NCBI GenBank assembly: GCA_029449245.1
Contig: JANATF010000011.1
Coordinates: forward strand, 682,001 to 746,000
Length of the DNA: 64,000 bases
Direction: 5' to 3'
Source of the DNA: Mortierella alpina
Taxonomy: Eukaryota > Mortierellomycota > Mortierellomycetes > Mortierellales > Mortierellaceae
Position numbers and translations under genes: made by a program. Below the pieces are notes generated by a model. The model was given only the letters and a program-made list of their open reading frames with translations. It was not told the DNA's origin and ran no database searches. Positions 1-10,604 of this stretch are shown piece by piece. The first letter of the stretch is position 1. Each line of letters begins with the position of its first letter.

Positions 1-1936
1 GAGGATGCCAAGAACTGGGCAGTGGGAGAGAAGGCCAGACACGAAATAGGAGCCGTATGTCCTGCGAGAATATCCAGCAACTTGCCTGTCTGCACAGACC
101 AGACATAGATCTCGAATGTGTTTTGTGCACCAGCGCACACGATCTCGCCACTGGGATCGACTGCCAGAGAAGAGAACTGGACCGGTGTAGGTGAGGTGAA
201 AGTTCTAAAGTTCCTGTAACGAACCAAGTCGTAGGCTCTGACCGTTCCATCTAACGAGGCCGAGAAGACCACCTGTCCATTCTTGGCGAACTCTGTTGCA
301 GACACGCGGGAGGAGTGCTCGGAGAAGGTAACAAAGCAGAATCCAGAGACGGTGTTCCACACCTTGACCTTGCCGTCGTCACCACCTGTCACAACACTTT
401 GTCCATCCGTGGAGTATGACAAACAGTTCATGTCGTAAAAGTGACCCTGCTGCTTCAGGACATATGACTCCGACTGCCATTCCCAGACCAAAAGTTGTCC
501 CAGTTTTGATGCTCCAAAGGCAAGCCATTCTCCTGTCTTGTTGATTGTGACCGAGTCGATCTTCTTCTGAGAGATGCTAGAAAAATTTGAATTCGAGAGT
601 TGTGGAAGACTGGTAAGTATTTTGGAGCAGAAGCGATGCGAGGATGATCAACTTCCTGGGCAACCACCTATGGTTGAATCTTTACCTCAATGTGTGAATG
701 TTATTGAAGGAAGGAAGTTCCCAGATTCCAAAGACTCCGTTTGAGAAACCAACAACAATCATGGCCGATGCCGCATGGTACGCAGCGCAGACGACCTTGG
801 CGTGATCCTGGAAGAAGAAATGTCTCTGGACTGCAGACCACCTCTTTGCACCTTGATCGACATCCATTGAATTCTCATCGTCCGAGTCCTCGGTGTCCTT
901 GGGGTTAATCAACTGATGACGCCACTCGAACAGTGCTCCATCCTTACTGATTGTGTAGATCGTGTCTTGCTCCTTAGACCACCACGCTCCAACGACGGAG
1001 TCTCTGTGTCCTGAAAGAGTGAATGGCGTGAATCCCTCGGTGGGGTTTGCAGAGTAAACACGGGCGCTCATGTCCTTGGAGGTGGTCAGGAAGTATTTAG
1101 AGTCGGGAGACCAGGTGATTGAGGTAACCTCGTCATAGTGTCCAGTGTAGGTGCGGTGCAAGATAATGGGCGTAAATTCACGGTGGTATCCTGGGGTCTT
1201 CCAGAGCTGGATCTGTTTTCCATGCGTCACAGCAAAGTACCTAGGCGATGCCAAGTTGAGATGCCATGAGTAACCAGCGGATCGCGAGCTCAGCCTGACC
1301 ATCCTATTGATAAGAGACGTTATACTTACTTTCCATTTGGACTGAATTGAAGATCGTAGACCTTGCTCTTGAAGTTGAAGTGGTGTAATACAATTTGGCG
1401 GTTGTAGTTGACGAGAAGGGCACGGCCATCTATAGCGAGCGGTAGACCATGGATCGGTTGTTAATTCATCAAGATCGTACGGCTGCAACATTCGCGTGTG
1501 TTCGTGCGCTAACGTTGCCTCACCTTCGTCCACAGAGATCAGGAGAGTCGAGTTTGGACTAAGTGCGATCCTGTCAATGTTTTTCCTGTTCTCATACGGA
1601 AATGTCACCGATTTGTTGCTATAAGGTATGAATATAGTACTGTAAGAGGCGTGTCCACGTTGGAGGGCGATAAAAGCGTTCCTTTGACTCGAGCACATAC
1701 TTGACGAGGTCAAAGACTGTAAGCCTATTTCCAACAGGACTCAGTACCGAGTTTCCATCTGGTGTGAAGATGAGGTTGCCCTGTTTGTAGACGGTTCCAC
1801 ACAAGTTCGAGAACTGTGGTGCAAGAGAAGGAAAGAAAAGAGCAAAGACGAGCAGGGCGTTAGAGTTTTCGAGTTGGTCAGGAGAGGACTAGTGCTGCTG
1901 TATGGTCCTGCACGGTACCTTGAAGTCAGATTTCAT
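1..1936 (-). CDS. PWP2: PWP2/UTP1 U3 snoRNP WD40 protein, 3' end outside window
   Basis: WD40 scaffold of the UTP-B subcomplex of the small-subunit processome, acting in the nucleolus on 18S pre-rRNA processing. Six exons join in phase: 1936-1919, 1813-1701, 1618-1524, 1429-1330, 1240-686 and 576-<1. The start is the ATG at 1936, followed by only six codons before the first intron. Family-typical segments are seen: GNLIFTPDGNSVLSPVGNR near the N-terminus, LLVNYNRQIVLHHFNF, YFAVTHGK, GEWLAFGASKLGQLLVWEW and YVLKQQGHFYDMN. Several WD repeats are visible, with an acidic insert (DTEDSDDENSMDVDQG) of the kind PWP2 carries between repeats. The C-terminal helical part lies beyond position 1. The reading frame is intact and the identification is firm from the near-colinear match to yeast PWP2 as I recall it. 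Confidence 0.94.
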
Positions 1937-2377
1937 GATGCACCGGCTGGGATGTGATGGCGAGGAGGTGATGAAGAGAGGGAGCAGCTCGATGTCCTTT
2001 TGCCAAAGCGGAAACTGAGTGGTGTGCTTCAGGTGCCATTGAGTTTTTTTTTTTTTTACAAGCCACTGTGTTTACGAGCTCTTCCCACCCTATGCTTATT
2101 TCCATGCGCCGTGCTGCTGTATTTCCACCGCCCTGCATGCATCTCCGTTTGAGCTGCTGGCCCCGTCCGATGCGCCTCCCGCTCACAATAAAAGAGCCGC
2201 GGACTCACGGACTCACGGACTCTGTAAAGACTCGCACTACCTTCCACGCACTCCCAGCACTCGAACTCTCGCTCTCACTCGAACTCTCACTCGAACTCTC
2301 ACGCTCACTCTGACTCCCTCTCACACCTCAACCCCACATTCGCCTTCACTTTCTGACAGCCACAACCACAACCACGG
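1937..2377. other. Divergent intergenic region between PWP2 and HEM25
   Basis: The 441 bases separate two divergently transcribed genes and so should hold both promoters. There is a T14 run near 2046-2059. A CT/AC-rich stretch with repeated 'ctcactcgaactctcg'-like units lies at about 2254-2320, just upstream of the HEM25 ATG, and looks like a pyrimidine-rich 5' UTR or promoter. Short open frames here on both strands have no recognisable content. Confidence 0.5.
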
Positions 2378-4126
2378 ATGCCCTCAAAGCAGAAAGCAAG
2401 TGATCCAGTCACTCACCTGATCGGCGGAGCTGTCTCCGGTCTGTGTGCATGCGTCTTTGTCCAGCCTTTGGACCTGATCAAGACACGGCTACAGCAGCAA
2501 CAGCAGGCCCACCTGGCGTTCATTAAGCAACGAGGCCAGGCTGGCCTCACCATCGCACCACTGGAGAGGTACATTCCCCCCGTCCCAACTAGTAACGACG
2601 CTCAGAACAGCTGCTGTGCATCGAGTCCTTCAACTGCCCTGTGCTTAATAGCTATTGACACCTTATGGCTTCCCTCTCTTGCTATCTCTCTCTCGCTATC
2701 CTTCCTCCTTGCCTTTGCTTTCTTGGCTACCCCCTTCCCACACCCGTATACCACACGGATGATATTAGCACGATCTGGAAGACCGTATTCGGCATAGTCA
2801 AGGAAGGATCGGTCTTGAGCCTCTGGCGCGGGACAGCCCCAACGATTGTCAGGTACGCTAGGCTCATGGTTTGGGTCTCCCCTGCACCGCACGGTGCCAA
2901 CCGGGCGACAGGGCTGTGTCTTTTGCGACAAAGCGGGTCTGGATGTTCACCTCCTTTTGCCGTGCGTTAATATCCGATCCGATACTGTTGTCCTTCAGGA
3001 ATGGAGGATTCATCATCTAGCACTCTTGACTGACCTCCTGCCGCATTTTTCTTTCGATCTCGCTACAGAAATGTTCCGGGCGCAGCTATGTACTTCACAG
3101 TGCTTAATGAGTCAAGAACCCTGCTAGCACGACGCAAGATCAATGGCATGGAACGGACAGACACGCTTTCAGGAAGCAGCGCATTGCCTAAACTGAGCAA
3201 TACCGAGAACTTGATAGCTGGAGGCGCTTCACGGGCTGCGATCGGTTTTGTGATGATGCCAGCTACCGTAATCAAAGTCCGCTATGAGGTAAACGGCTTG
3301 CTATGATCCGATTCTTTTGGAGAATGGGGGGTGGGGGAGAAAAGAAAATTTCTTGAGAGAACTGCGCAGAAAAAAAAGGAGCGCGTCGGCGATTGTCCCC
3401 GTGGAGCAAGAACTTTAACCGCCGCTCCGAACTTGTAATTTTCTCTGGTGGTTTAGAGCAACTTGTACAACTACAACAGCATGGCAGGCGCATTCGGATC
3501 TATTTTCAGGACAGAGGGAATCCGAGGACTCTGGGCAGGATTCGGCGCAACCGCCATGAGGGACGCACCATTAGCAGGACTCTACGTATTATTCTACGAA
3601 CAATGCAAGGCCAGACTTGGAGGTGCGTTCATCAAGCAGGAGACAATACCAGTCAGTGTGATAGAACCCCCACGGATGTCTGACTAATCCTGTCTTACTT
3701 TTTGTATATATCTACAGCCTTGCGAGACACTTCATCTCATTTTGCTGCCGTGAGCACCCCAACGATCCATATGGTGTCGGGCGTCGCAGCCGGATTTCTG
3801 TCTACGACTCTGACACATCCATTCGATATGCTCAAGACGAGGATGCAACTCAAGCCTGCAGAGTACAAAAACGTCCTTCAAGGTGCTCGCAAGGTTCTTC
3901 TGGTATGTATTCCCTGTGAAACCCTCGTTATGCAAACGGCTATTCCGATGATAATTTAACCATGAATTATTGTTGTTTGCTTTGATAGGAGGAAGGCGCC
4001 ATTGGATTCCTGGACGGCATTCTTGTGAGGACGATACGCAAGTCGATACATTCCGCCATCTCATGGACAGTGTACGAGGAGGTTGTGCGGTGGCACATGG
4101 CCCGCAAAGGAGATCATTTAGTGTAG
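2378..4126 (+). CDS. HEM25: Mitochondrial glycine carrier (SLC25A38/Hem25 family)
   Basis: Mitochondrial inner-membrane carrier that imports glycine for the 5-aminolevulinate synthase step of heme synthesis. Six exons (2378-2568, 2769-2852, 3069-3288, 3457-3622, 3718-3902, 3989-4126) splice in phase to 327 aa, the normal length of a carrier. The three carrier signatures are visible: PLDLIKTR in repeat 1, a degenerate PATVIKVR in repeat 2 and PFDMLKTR in repeat 3. [13 protein letters not shown] after the first repeat and the SNLYNYNSM loop are characteristic of the SLC25A38/Hem25 clade rather than of other carriers. The start is the first ATG after a CT/AC-rich leader. The gene is divergent from PWP2 and convergent with the MFS gene that ends at 4457. 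What is inferred is substrate; the family assignment is strong. Confidence 0.92.
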
Positions 4127-4456
4127 TGAGAATTCCAATTTGTTCTTTTGTTTTTCCTTTGATGATTCAACTTTTTTGTTCTTTTCTTCAGCTGTCATGA
4201 CCTGCTGTGCCCTTTTTTATACCTTTCATGTCGTCTTACTGTACAAATACTTATTAGATCCAGTATCTGATGCACCCACAAAACGATGAAATTGACATGA
4301 TGGGGGCATATTGAGGAAAAAGCCAATACATTGCCGTATGGTCCGTGCCCGCCACATGGATACTGTTTAAAACTTATTTCTATTTTATAGTGTACACGAT
4401 TGAGTATGACAGACTGCATCCACTTCGAGCCGCAGTAGCTGTGTTTTCACGACCCT

Positions 4457-6512
4457 CTAAACCCTCTTTTCCAGAGACGGTGTGGACGACGACTGCCCAA
4501 GGCCGGACTCGTACCCTCCCTTCAGTTCAAGAATTTCACTTATACTCTCGGCAACTTCCTCCTTGCCAGCCCCTGCGACTCCAATCTCGGCGTCCTCCAC
4601 AGCGTTGGGGTCCTTGACGGGTCGGACAGGGTCGCTATTAGGACTAAGAATCAAGGTGACCACCAGGCCCACACCAGACATGGCTGCGAATGAGTAGAAG
4701 GCATCGCGATAGCCAGGAAGCAACTCTGCACCCACTGCAGTAGGCGCGTTCTTGTTGTTGGCAATGATGTTGGAAACGGCGATTCCGATGGGAGCACCGA
4801 TTTGCATGCATACGTTGTAAACTGACAGGAGTAAATACCAAAAGACGTTTGTGAATTAGAAAACGATGCAAAAGTTGCTTATAGGAAGATGGATCGACCA
4901 CCCACTTAGAAACCCCATGTGATGTGGACCTTACCTGCTCCGACAACACCTTGATCCTCATCAGCAGCATCGGCAACAGAGTTGATCTGGCATGTTAACC
5001 AAATGGCAGCCATAGCGATCAAGTTGACGATCAAGGACGGGAAAGGAATTGCCCAGTACGAAGAGTCGGCCTTGAGCTGAGCCCACATCACACCAGAGGC
5101 GATCAAGAACAGCCATCCAACGACAATGATGAGCTTGGTGCGAACGCGCTGGATCAGAACCGAAAGAATAGCGACTGCAATGATGGCTCCGACACCATGT
5201 GGGATAAAGGACAGCGAGGTCTTGAGAGACGAGTATCCAAGGACGTTCTGGAAAGCGAGCGAGGTGAAATAGAAATGGGCATTCATGGCAGCCATCATGA
5301 AGACGGCAGTTGCGCAAGAGGCGACAAAGCGGCGGGAGCGCCAGATGTGCAGAGGCATGATCGGATAGTCAATCTTGAATTCAATGACCACAAAAGCGAT
5401 CAGGAGCGCGATTCCGACAATGAGGGGAGCGAGAGCCTTGGCGGACGCCCATCCTGCGGCGGGCCCTTCGCTGAGGTAGTAGATTACGAGAACAATACCG
5501 CCCGTGAAACTGCCCATGCCAAAGACATCCAATCGGCGATCTGCCACCCTGCCCTGGCCCTTTTCAGCGGGGATGACAAGGAAACCAAGGACAGTGATGG
5601 TAAAGCCAATAATTCCAGTGATATAGAACATCCACCTCCAGCCTAAGTGCGCGCAATAAAAGGAGCAGTATGAAATCAGCCAACAGTCTCCATTACCACA
5701 CGGTCCAGGGGTGAGGCAAAGGACCAAATTATATTGCGACTTACCAATGGTGGATCCCAGAATACCGCCGAGGAGGACACCAACCTATGAAGAGAGAACA
5801 AGGCAAAGAGTGCCCATGGTTGTTTTTTTTTTTTTTTTTTTTAGTATACCTCTTTTTTTCCTTTCAAAAGACTATGATCGTTTTTTTATAAACATTTTGG
5901 TTGAGCATTACGATTGAACCGATCGCGGCCGTTCCTCCGAAGATACTGAGTGCCTTGGTGCGTTCAGGACCAACCGGGTATGTCGTAGTCAAAATCGCAA
6001 GAGCACTCGGGACAGTGAAACCTGCCCCCATCCCCTGAAGAGCGCGGCCCACGGACATCATGATTGGGTCCTTTGCAAAGCCATTAACAATCGCCCAGAT
6101 GGAAAACCAAGTAACACCGAGCATATAGATATTGCGATGGCCAAAGAGGTCGCCAAGACGACCACCTAGGAGCAAGAACGCGCCATATGCAAGGGCGTAT
6201 GCAGATGAAACCCTATGAAACGGAACGAATGAGATGAGATAAGTATGTGGCGCGAGAGTGCAGAGAGAAAAGGGGAGATATAGAATAGGCATCAGGCAAT
6301 ACTCAAAGTGGCATAGCTCTGATGTTTTACCATTGAAGCTGGTCAAATTTGAAGCCTACGTCGACCATGACTTTGGGGAGGACGATGGTTACACTGGCGA
6401 CATTGATGATGTCGAGCATCTGTGCCATAGAGACGATCGCCAACAGGAGACCCTTCATCTGATTCAAACGCCGATACCAAGGAAGTTGAGGTTTAGGTAT
6501 GCTATCAGCCAT
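4457..6512 (-). CDS. Major facilitator superfamily transporter, DHA2-like drug:H+ antiporter
   Basis: Plasma- or vacuolar-membrane proton-coupled exporter by family. Five exons (6512-6331, 6212-5912, 5784-5745, 5642-4935, 4821-4457) join in phase to 531 aa; exon 3 is only 40 nt. The first membrane segment follows a short basic N-terminus (PWYRRLNQMKGLLLAIVSM). MFS motif A is seen as GGRLGDLFGHRN after TM2, and a motif-C-like GVLLGGILGSTIGWRW lies at TM5, as in ATR1/AMF1 and DHA2 exporters. TRTK-type cytoplasmic loops and 12-14 hydrophobic segments follow, then a charged tail. A T-rich tract (5821-5842) lies inside intron 2. Substrate cannot be read from sequence; it could be a drug, boron or ammonium-type ATR1-family exporter. 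Confidence 0.88.
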
Positions 6513-6639
6513 GATTAGGTATAAAGGTAGGTGCGAATAATGAGGTTTGTATGGAGAGGGAAAATAAAGACAGGACGTGTTTATCTCAGCTGTGTTGCTG
6601 CTTGGATTTTTGACGTGGGAGTGGTCAAAGTGGAATGAG

Positions 6640-6647
6640 TTTTTATA
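6640..6647 (-). promoter_or_regulatory. TATA box of the MFS gene
   Basis: TATAAAAA on the minus strand, 128 nt upstream of the MFS start codon at 6512. Spacing suits a core promoter; no start-site data. Confidence 0.5.
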
Positions 6648-8600
6648 CGCGAAGATTGTTTGGAAAAGAGCCGATGACCGTCAAGCGGGGATTTAAAAGC
6701 ACCCGCACTGAAGCGCAAACATAAACAAACGATCAAAGCATTGCGAAGTTCCTTCGGGAGGTGAGATTGACTAATACCATCCAGTGAATGACGGGAGACG
6801 ATGAGGTTTAGATCATCCAGGATACAGCGAACATATATCCCACTACGCCCTAGTGTTCATTTGCTGTAACTTCGCCACACATGCAGGGCAGCAGCAGCAT
6901 TAGCAGCATGAGACCTTTCGGTAACGAGAGGCACCTGCTGGTGATGCCAAGAAGTGCTCAAAAGGATGAAAAGAGGAGACGCGCAAGTGCAACGACCTGC
7001 AACAAAAGCCAAAGCACAATAAAGATTCCGATTGAACAGGGGTACAGTGTCGCTCCATGTGTATTGTACCGTCTTCATATGAATAGCAATTGCCACCAGA
7101 GATCGATCGGAAGCGCAGCAACAAGGTACACGCCGCATACCAACACCGCTGACTTGAACACCGACCCATTTTTTGCCTTTGTTGCGTCTTTGGGACAGAA
7201 CTATCCAAGAAAGCTGTTATGGACACGTAGACACAGACTGCGCATGTCCCACAGAACCAATAGTCACTCGATCGTGCTCCTATTTTTCTATCATGACGCA
7301 CACTGCGAAGATTGAACGCGCAACTCAAAAGAAGCATTCGAACACCGGGAATACCTTTACTCCTTCCAGGTTGCCGGAGACAACCGCTCAACTTCACTCT
7401 GCTGTAGAATTTATTTAAATCAGTAGTCAGCACACAAAGTGTGAAGACACTACAGTATCATGAACATCGTCGTCGTCGTGCCAACCTCACAACAACACAC
7501 GTAACAGCGAAAGACACCAAGAGAATGTGCAATTACGCAGCTCCTCCCCTCGACCTCGAGAGTGTTGTTTTTTACTAGATGCTTAGCTGACACCTTTCAC
7601 CTCAGCGAGAGGGTGCCATTGGACTAGTTAACGTAAGGGAACCCGAATCGTTGCACCTCCTATATAGCTATCTTGATCCGTGCACAACGCTGTGAAACGA
7701 AGGCAGTTAAAACCTCAAAATAACGACACCCCCCCCCCCCCCCCTCCGCGTTTTTTAGGTATCTCTATGCCTATGCGAGTGAGCTTTTCGTAGAATGCCT
7801 ACGCTTTTCTCAACGCGTTGTCTCTCTCTGCAAGCGACGTCTTTTTTCTTTTTTCTATATGCAACTCCTTGACCCCCGCCCTACATTCACGAAAATAGCC
7901 CCGCGCCCCTCGATTGGTCCAATCGCCTAGCAGTCAACTCCTGCTCCTATCCTCGCCCTTGAAAAAAAAAAAAACTTGCCCAGAACGGACGTCGTTGGGT
8001 ACCGTGGGCAACGGCAAACATCGCACGTAGTAACAAAAGGACTGGGTATAGTTAGCGTGGGTCTTCAAGACACAGAAAAAGGAGGTGACGCAGAGGAATG
8101 GGTTACATCCTTGCCGGAGTGAGGGAGAGTTCAGGACTCAACAGAGAGTCCCAATGCAGAGTGCACAAATAGGCTCCTGTCCCCTTTGAGTGAAAAAAAA
8201 AAAGAAATGTCCCTAGTGAACCCACCGTGGCTGGATTGATCCCTAATTCGGCTTGCGCCATATGCCTCACCCCCCTGGCACTCCCTTTTTTTGCTCGTTT
8301 TAAGCCTCCTGCTGCCTCCTCTCTCTCTTTCTTTTATGCACCCACTCCATGGTGGCCCAAAGCTGTCAGCTGAAGAATGAGAAGAGGAAGACAAAATAAA
8401 ATAGAGTTCGTACAGCTAAGTCGGGCAATGCTATTTCTGAGAAGACACATTCCAAGGGCACGAGACGTTGTGAACTTCCGTCTACCTCCTCACCCACCTC
8501 CTTGGACCACAATCCGGCTATCTCAGTCGCGTCTCCTCTAAAAAAACGTACACACCCTTGGGGCCAAGGATCCACCAAGGACTTATCGCCAGTCATTTTG
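6648..8600. other. Gene-poor intergenic region
   Basis: About 2 kb between the MFS and secreted-protein promoters. Overlapping opposite-strand open frames at 6881-7315 (plus) and 6900-7433 (minus) lack domains, signal peptides or a coherent codon bias, and I do not call them genes. A run of 16 C lies at 7729-7744. T- and A-rich tracts occur at 7846-7860 and 7960-7975. I see no RNA gene. Confidence 0.5.
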
Positions 8601-8608
8601 TATAAAAG
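8601..8608 (+). promoter_or_regulatory. TATA box of the small secreted protein gene
   Basis: TATAAAAG 133 nt upstream of the ATG at 8741, followed by a CT/CA-rich leader ending CATCAACATG, a good context for a highly expressed fungal gene. Confidence 0.6.
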
Positions 8609-8740
8609 ACTTGGATCATTCATCGTTTTTTATTTCTAATCTTCACCACTCAACCAACTCTACCAAACTCAACCCACTCCTGCTCTCAGCAACCCAGCCT
8701 CTCCACCACCCTAAACCCTCTCAATCCACATCCCATCAAC

Positions 8741-9603
8741 ATGAAGTTCACCGCTGTCATCCTTGCTCTCTCCGCCGTCGCCGCCTTGGCTCAAGCCGAT
8801 GTCACCGCTCCCGCTAAGAATGCGGTTAACACGGTCAAGACTATTACTGCCCCAGCCACCCAGAGCCTCCCAGGCGTTCCTCAGGTGGATCTTCTCAAGC
8901 GTGGGATTGCCATCCCGCTTAAGGCCCCAGGACTTCAGCTCAAACGTCGCGGTGCCTCTGCCTCTGCGGATATCACCGTGGATGCCAAGGCAGCCGTCGC
9001 GGCTTCCGTAAAGATCGCAGCGTCACTCGTAGCTCAAGTACAGGCCAAAGCGACCGTCGCACTCCAGGCCGCTCTTAAGGCCGTGGTCGATGTCGATGCC
9101 AAGATCAATGCCAACGTCCTCGCAGACATCAACGCTGATATTACTGGTACTAAAAACCTTGCGAGTTTTACATCGAGAAGTCAAACGGTGCCCCCTCATA
9201 TTGTATATACTAACATAATCTTTTCGTATCCCTTGTAGCCGCCATCGGGGTTGCTTGCAAAGGTCTCAAGGTCGATGTTGGTGCTATTGCCCACGCCACC
9301 GTCGAAGCCACCATCGACGCTGATGCCGATGCACTCGCAGACATTCAGGCTGATATCCTTGCCGCAGTTCATGCTGAGGCCACTGTTAAGGTTGACGCCG
9401 CGGTTGCAGCCATCGATGTTAAGGGCCTTGTCACTGGTATTGCAGAGATCAAAGGCGTTGTTGTTAAGGCTGGTGTTAACGGCCTCCTTAATCTGGACGT
9501 GAACCTCGACGCTATCGTCGGCGTTGTCGTCGAGAGTACTCTTACTGCTACCGTGGATGCCACCATCAAGGCTTGCGTCGATGTCGCCGTGAACACTCTT
9601 TAA
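8741..9603 (+). CDS. Small secreted Ala/Val/Asp-rich protein with Kex2-like sites
   Basis: Two exons (8741-9146, 9239-9603) give 256 aa. Residues 1-19 form a clear signal peptide (MKFTAVILALSAVAALAQA). Dibasic LLKR and LKRR sites at about residues 53 and 71 look like Kex2 cleavage sites, so a propeptide of about 70 residues may be removed. The rest is a run of Ala, Val, Asp, Ile and Lys with a loose repeat of the type (A/D)-x-A-x-(V/I)-x-A, which favours amphipathic helices. There are only two cysteines, one in each half of exon 2 (VACKG and KACVD), so a single disulfide is possible. Codon use is strongly C-ending and the promoter has a TATA box, both signs of high expression. I do not recognise the family; a cell-surface or extracellular amphipathic protein is an inference. 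Confidence 0.8.
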
Positions 9604-10604
9604 ATGCTTGGCGATTAGCAGAGCTCAGTAGACCAAGTGTATCATACCATAGACCCCCTAATCTTCTCCACTAGTATCTACAACTTAGTACTTCAACAAC
9701 GAGATATTCTTCACCCTAAGCTGCTTGCCATGATTATGATTTATACTCCACATGCTCAGCAGAGAATACGAATCTGGCGTTGAACAGTTGCGGCATATCT
9801 TTACCTAAGTACAAGGTGATTTTATTATGGTGTTTGATATGAGTAATCGCTGCGAAAACGAAAAGCGAATTGAGCCTAGTCTAATAGGAGGGCGTTCATG
9901 TCACCATAGCCATTTCCGTATTCGCTGTGTCCCCTCCTACAACGAACCGGCACATTGGTTCCAATCTCTAAACGAGACAGAGACTGGGCTCGGTTAGAGA
10001 GAAGAGCTGCGTACTGACTGCTCTCAGCGCACTATTGAAAAATCGCTCGGAGGCATCTCTTGCTTGTCCAAAGGCCACTTCATGTGAGCCATGCGCGGCT
10101 GACCGCTCAATCTCTCGCTGTTTATCTTTTTCACAGATTGATCGACACTTGTGGCAACCTAAATAAAACCAGGCAGAAGGATGATTGACTTAAAGGGTTC
10201 TTTTTCCGCGCACGGGTACATCAACACAAGACACCTGTTTGGCACTATTAATACGTCAATGGCTACATAAATGTAGGTTGGAATGATGCTGGGGCATAGG
10301 CATCCGATGTCACTATACACCTGTAAATCCATGTCAACCTGCGATGTACGTACTATCTTTTTACTCACTGCTTTTTGACACGCGGATACCAAGGGCCTCT
10401 GCTTTCCAAACGTCTACGGCTGGTATGACTGAGGGCTGATTGGAATGCAACGCTTAATGTATTTCCAATCGAACCAGCCGAGGTTCTATCCCTTCACGAC
10501 AGAAATTAAAAAGAAAAAACCATATCTCCTCCCTCCCGCGCGATCTGATCTTGAACTTTCGTCCAAAACACCCTTTCTATCAGTATCTTCATAGCCCCTT
10601 CGCA
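9604..10604 (+). other. Intergenic region
   Basis: One kilobase between two plus-strand genes. It should hold the terminator of the secreted-protein gene and the promoter of the SAP-domain gene. Short minus-strand frames (such as 10159-10392) show no coding features. Nothing else recognised. Confidence 0.4.

Noticed and set aside
6881-7433. Overlapping 144-aa plus and 177-aa minus frames
   Set aside because: No domain, signal peptide, splice partner or consistent codon bias; probably chance frames in intergenic DNA.
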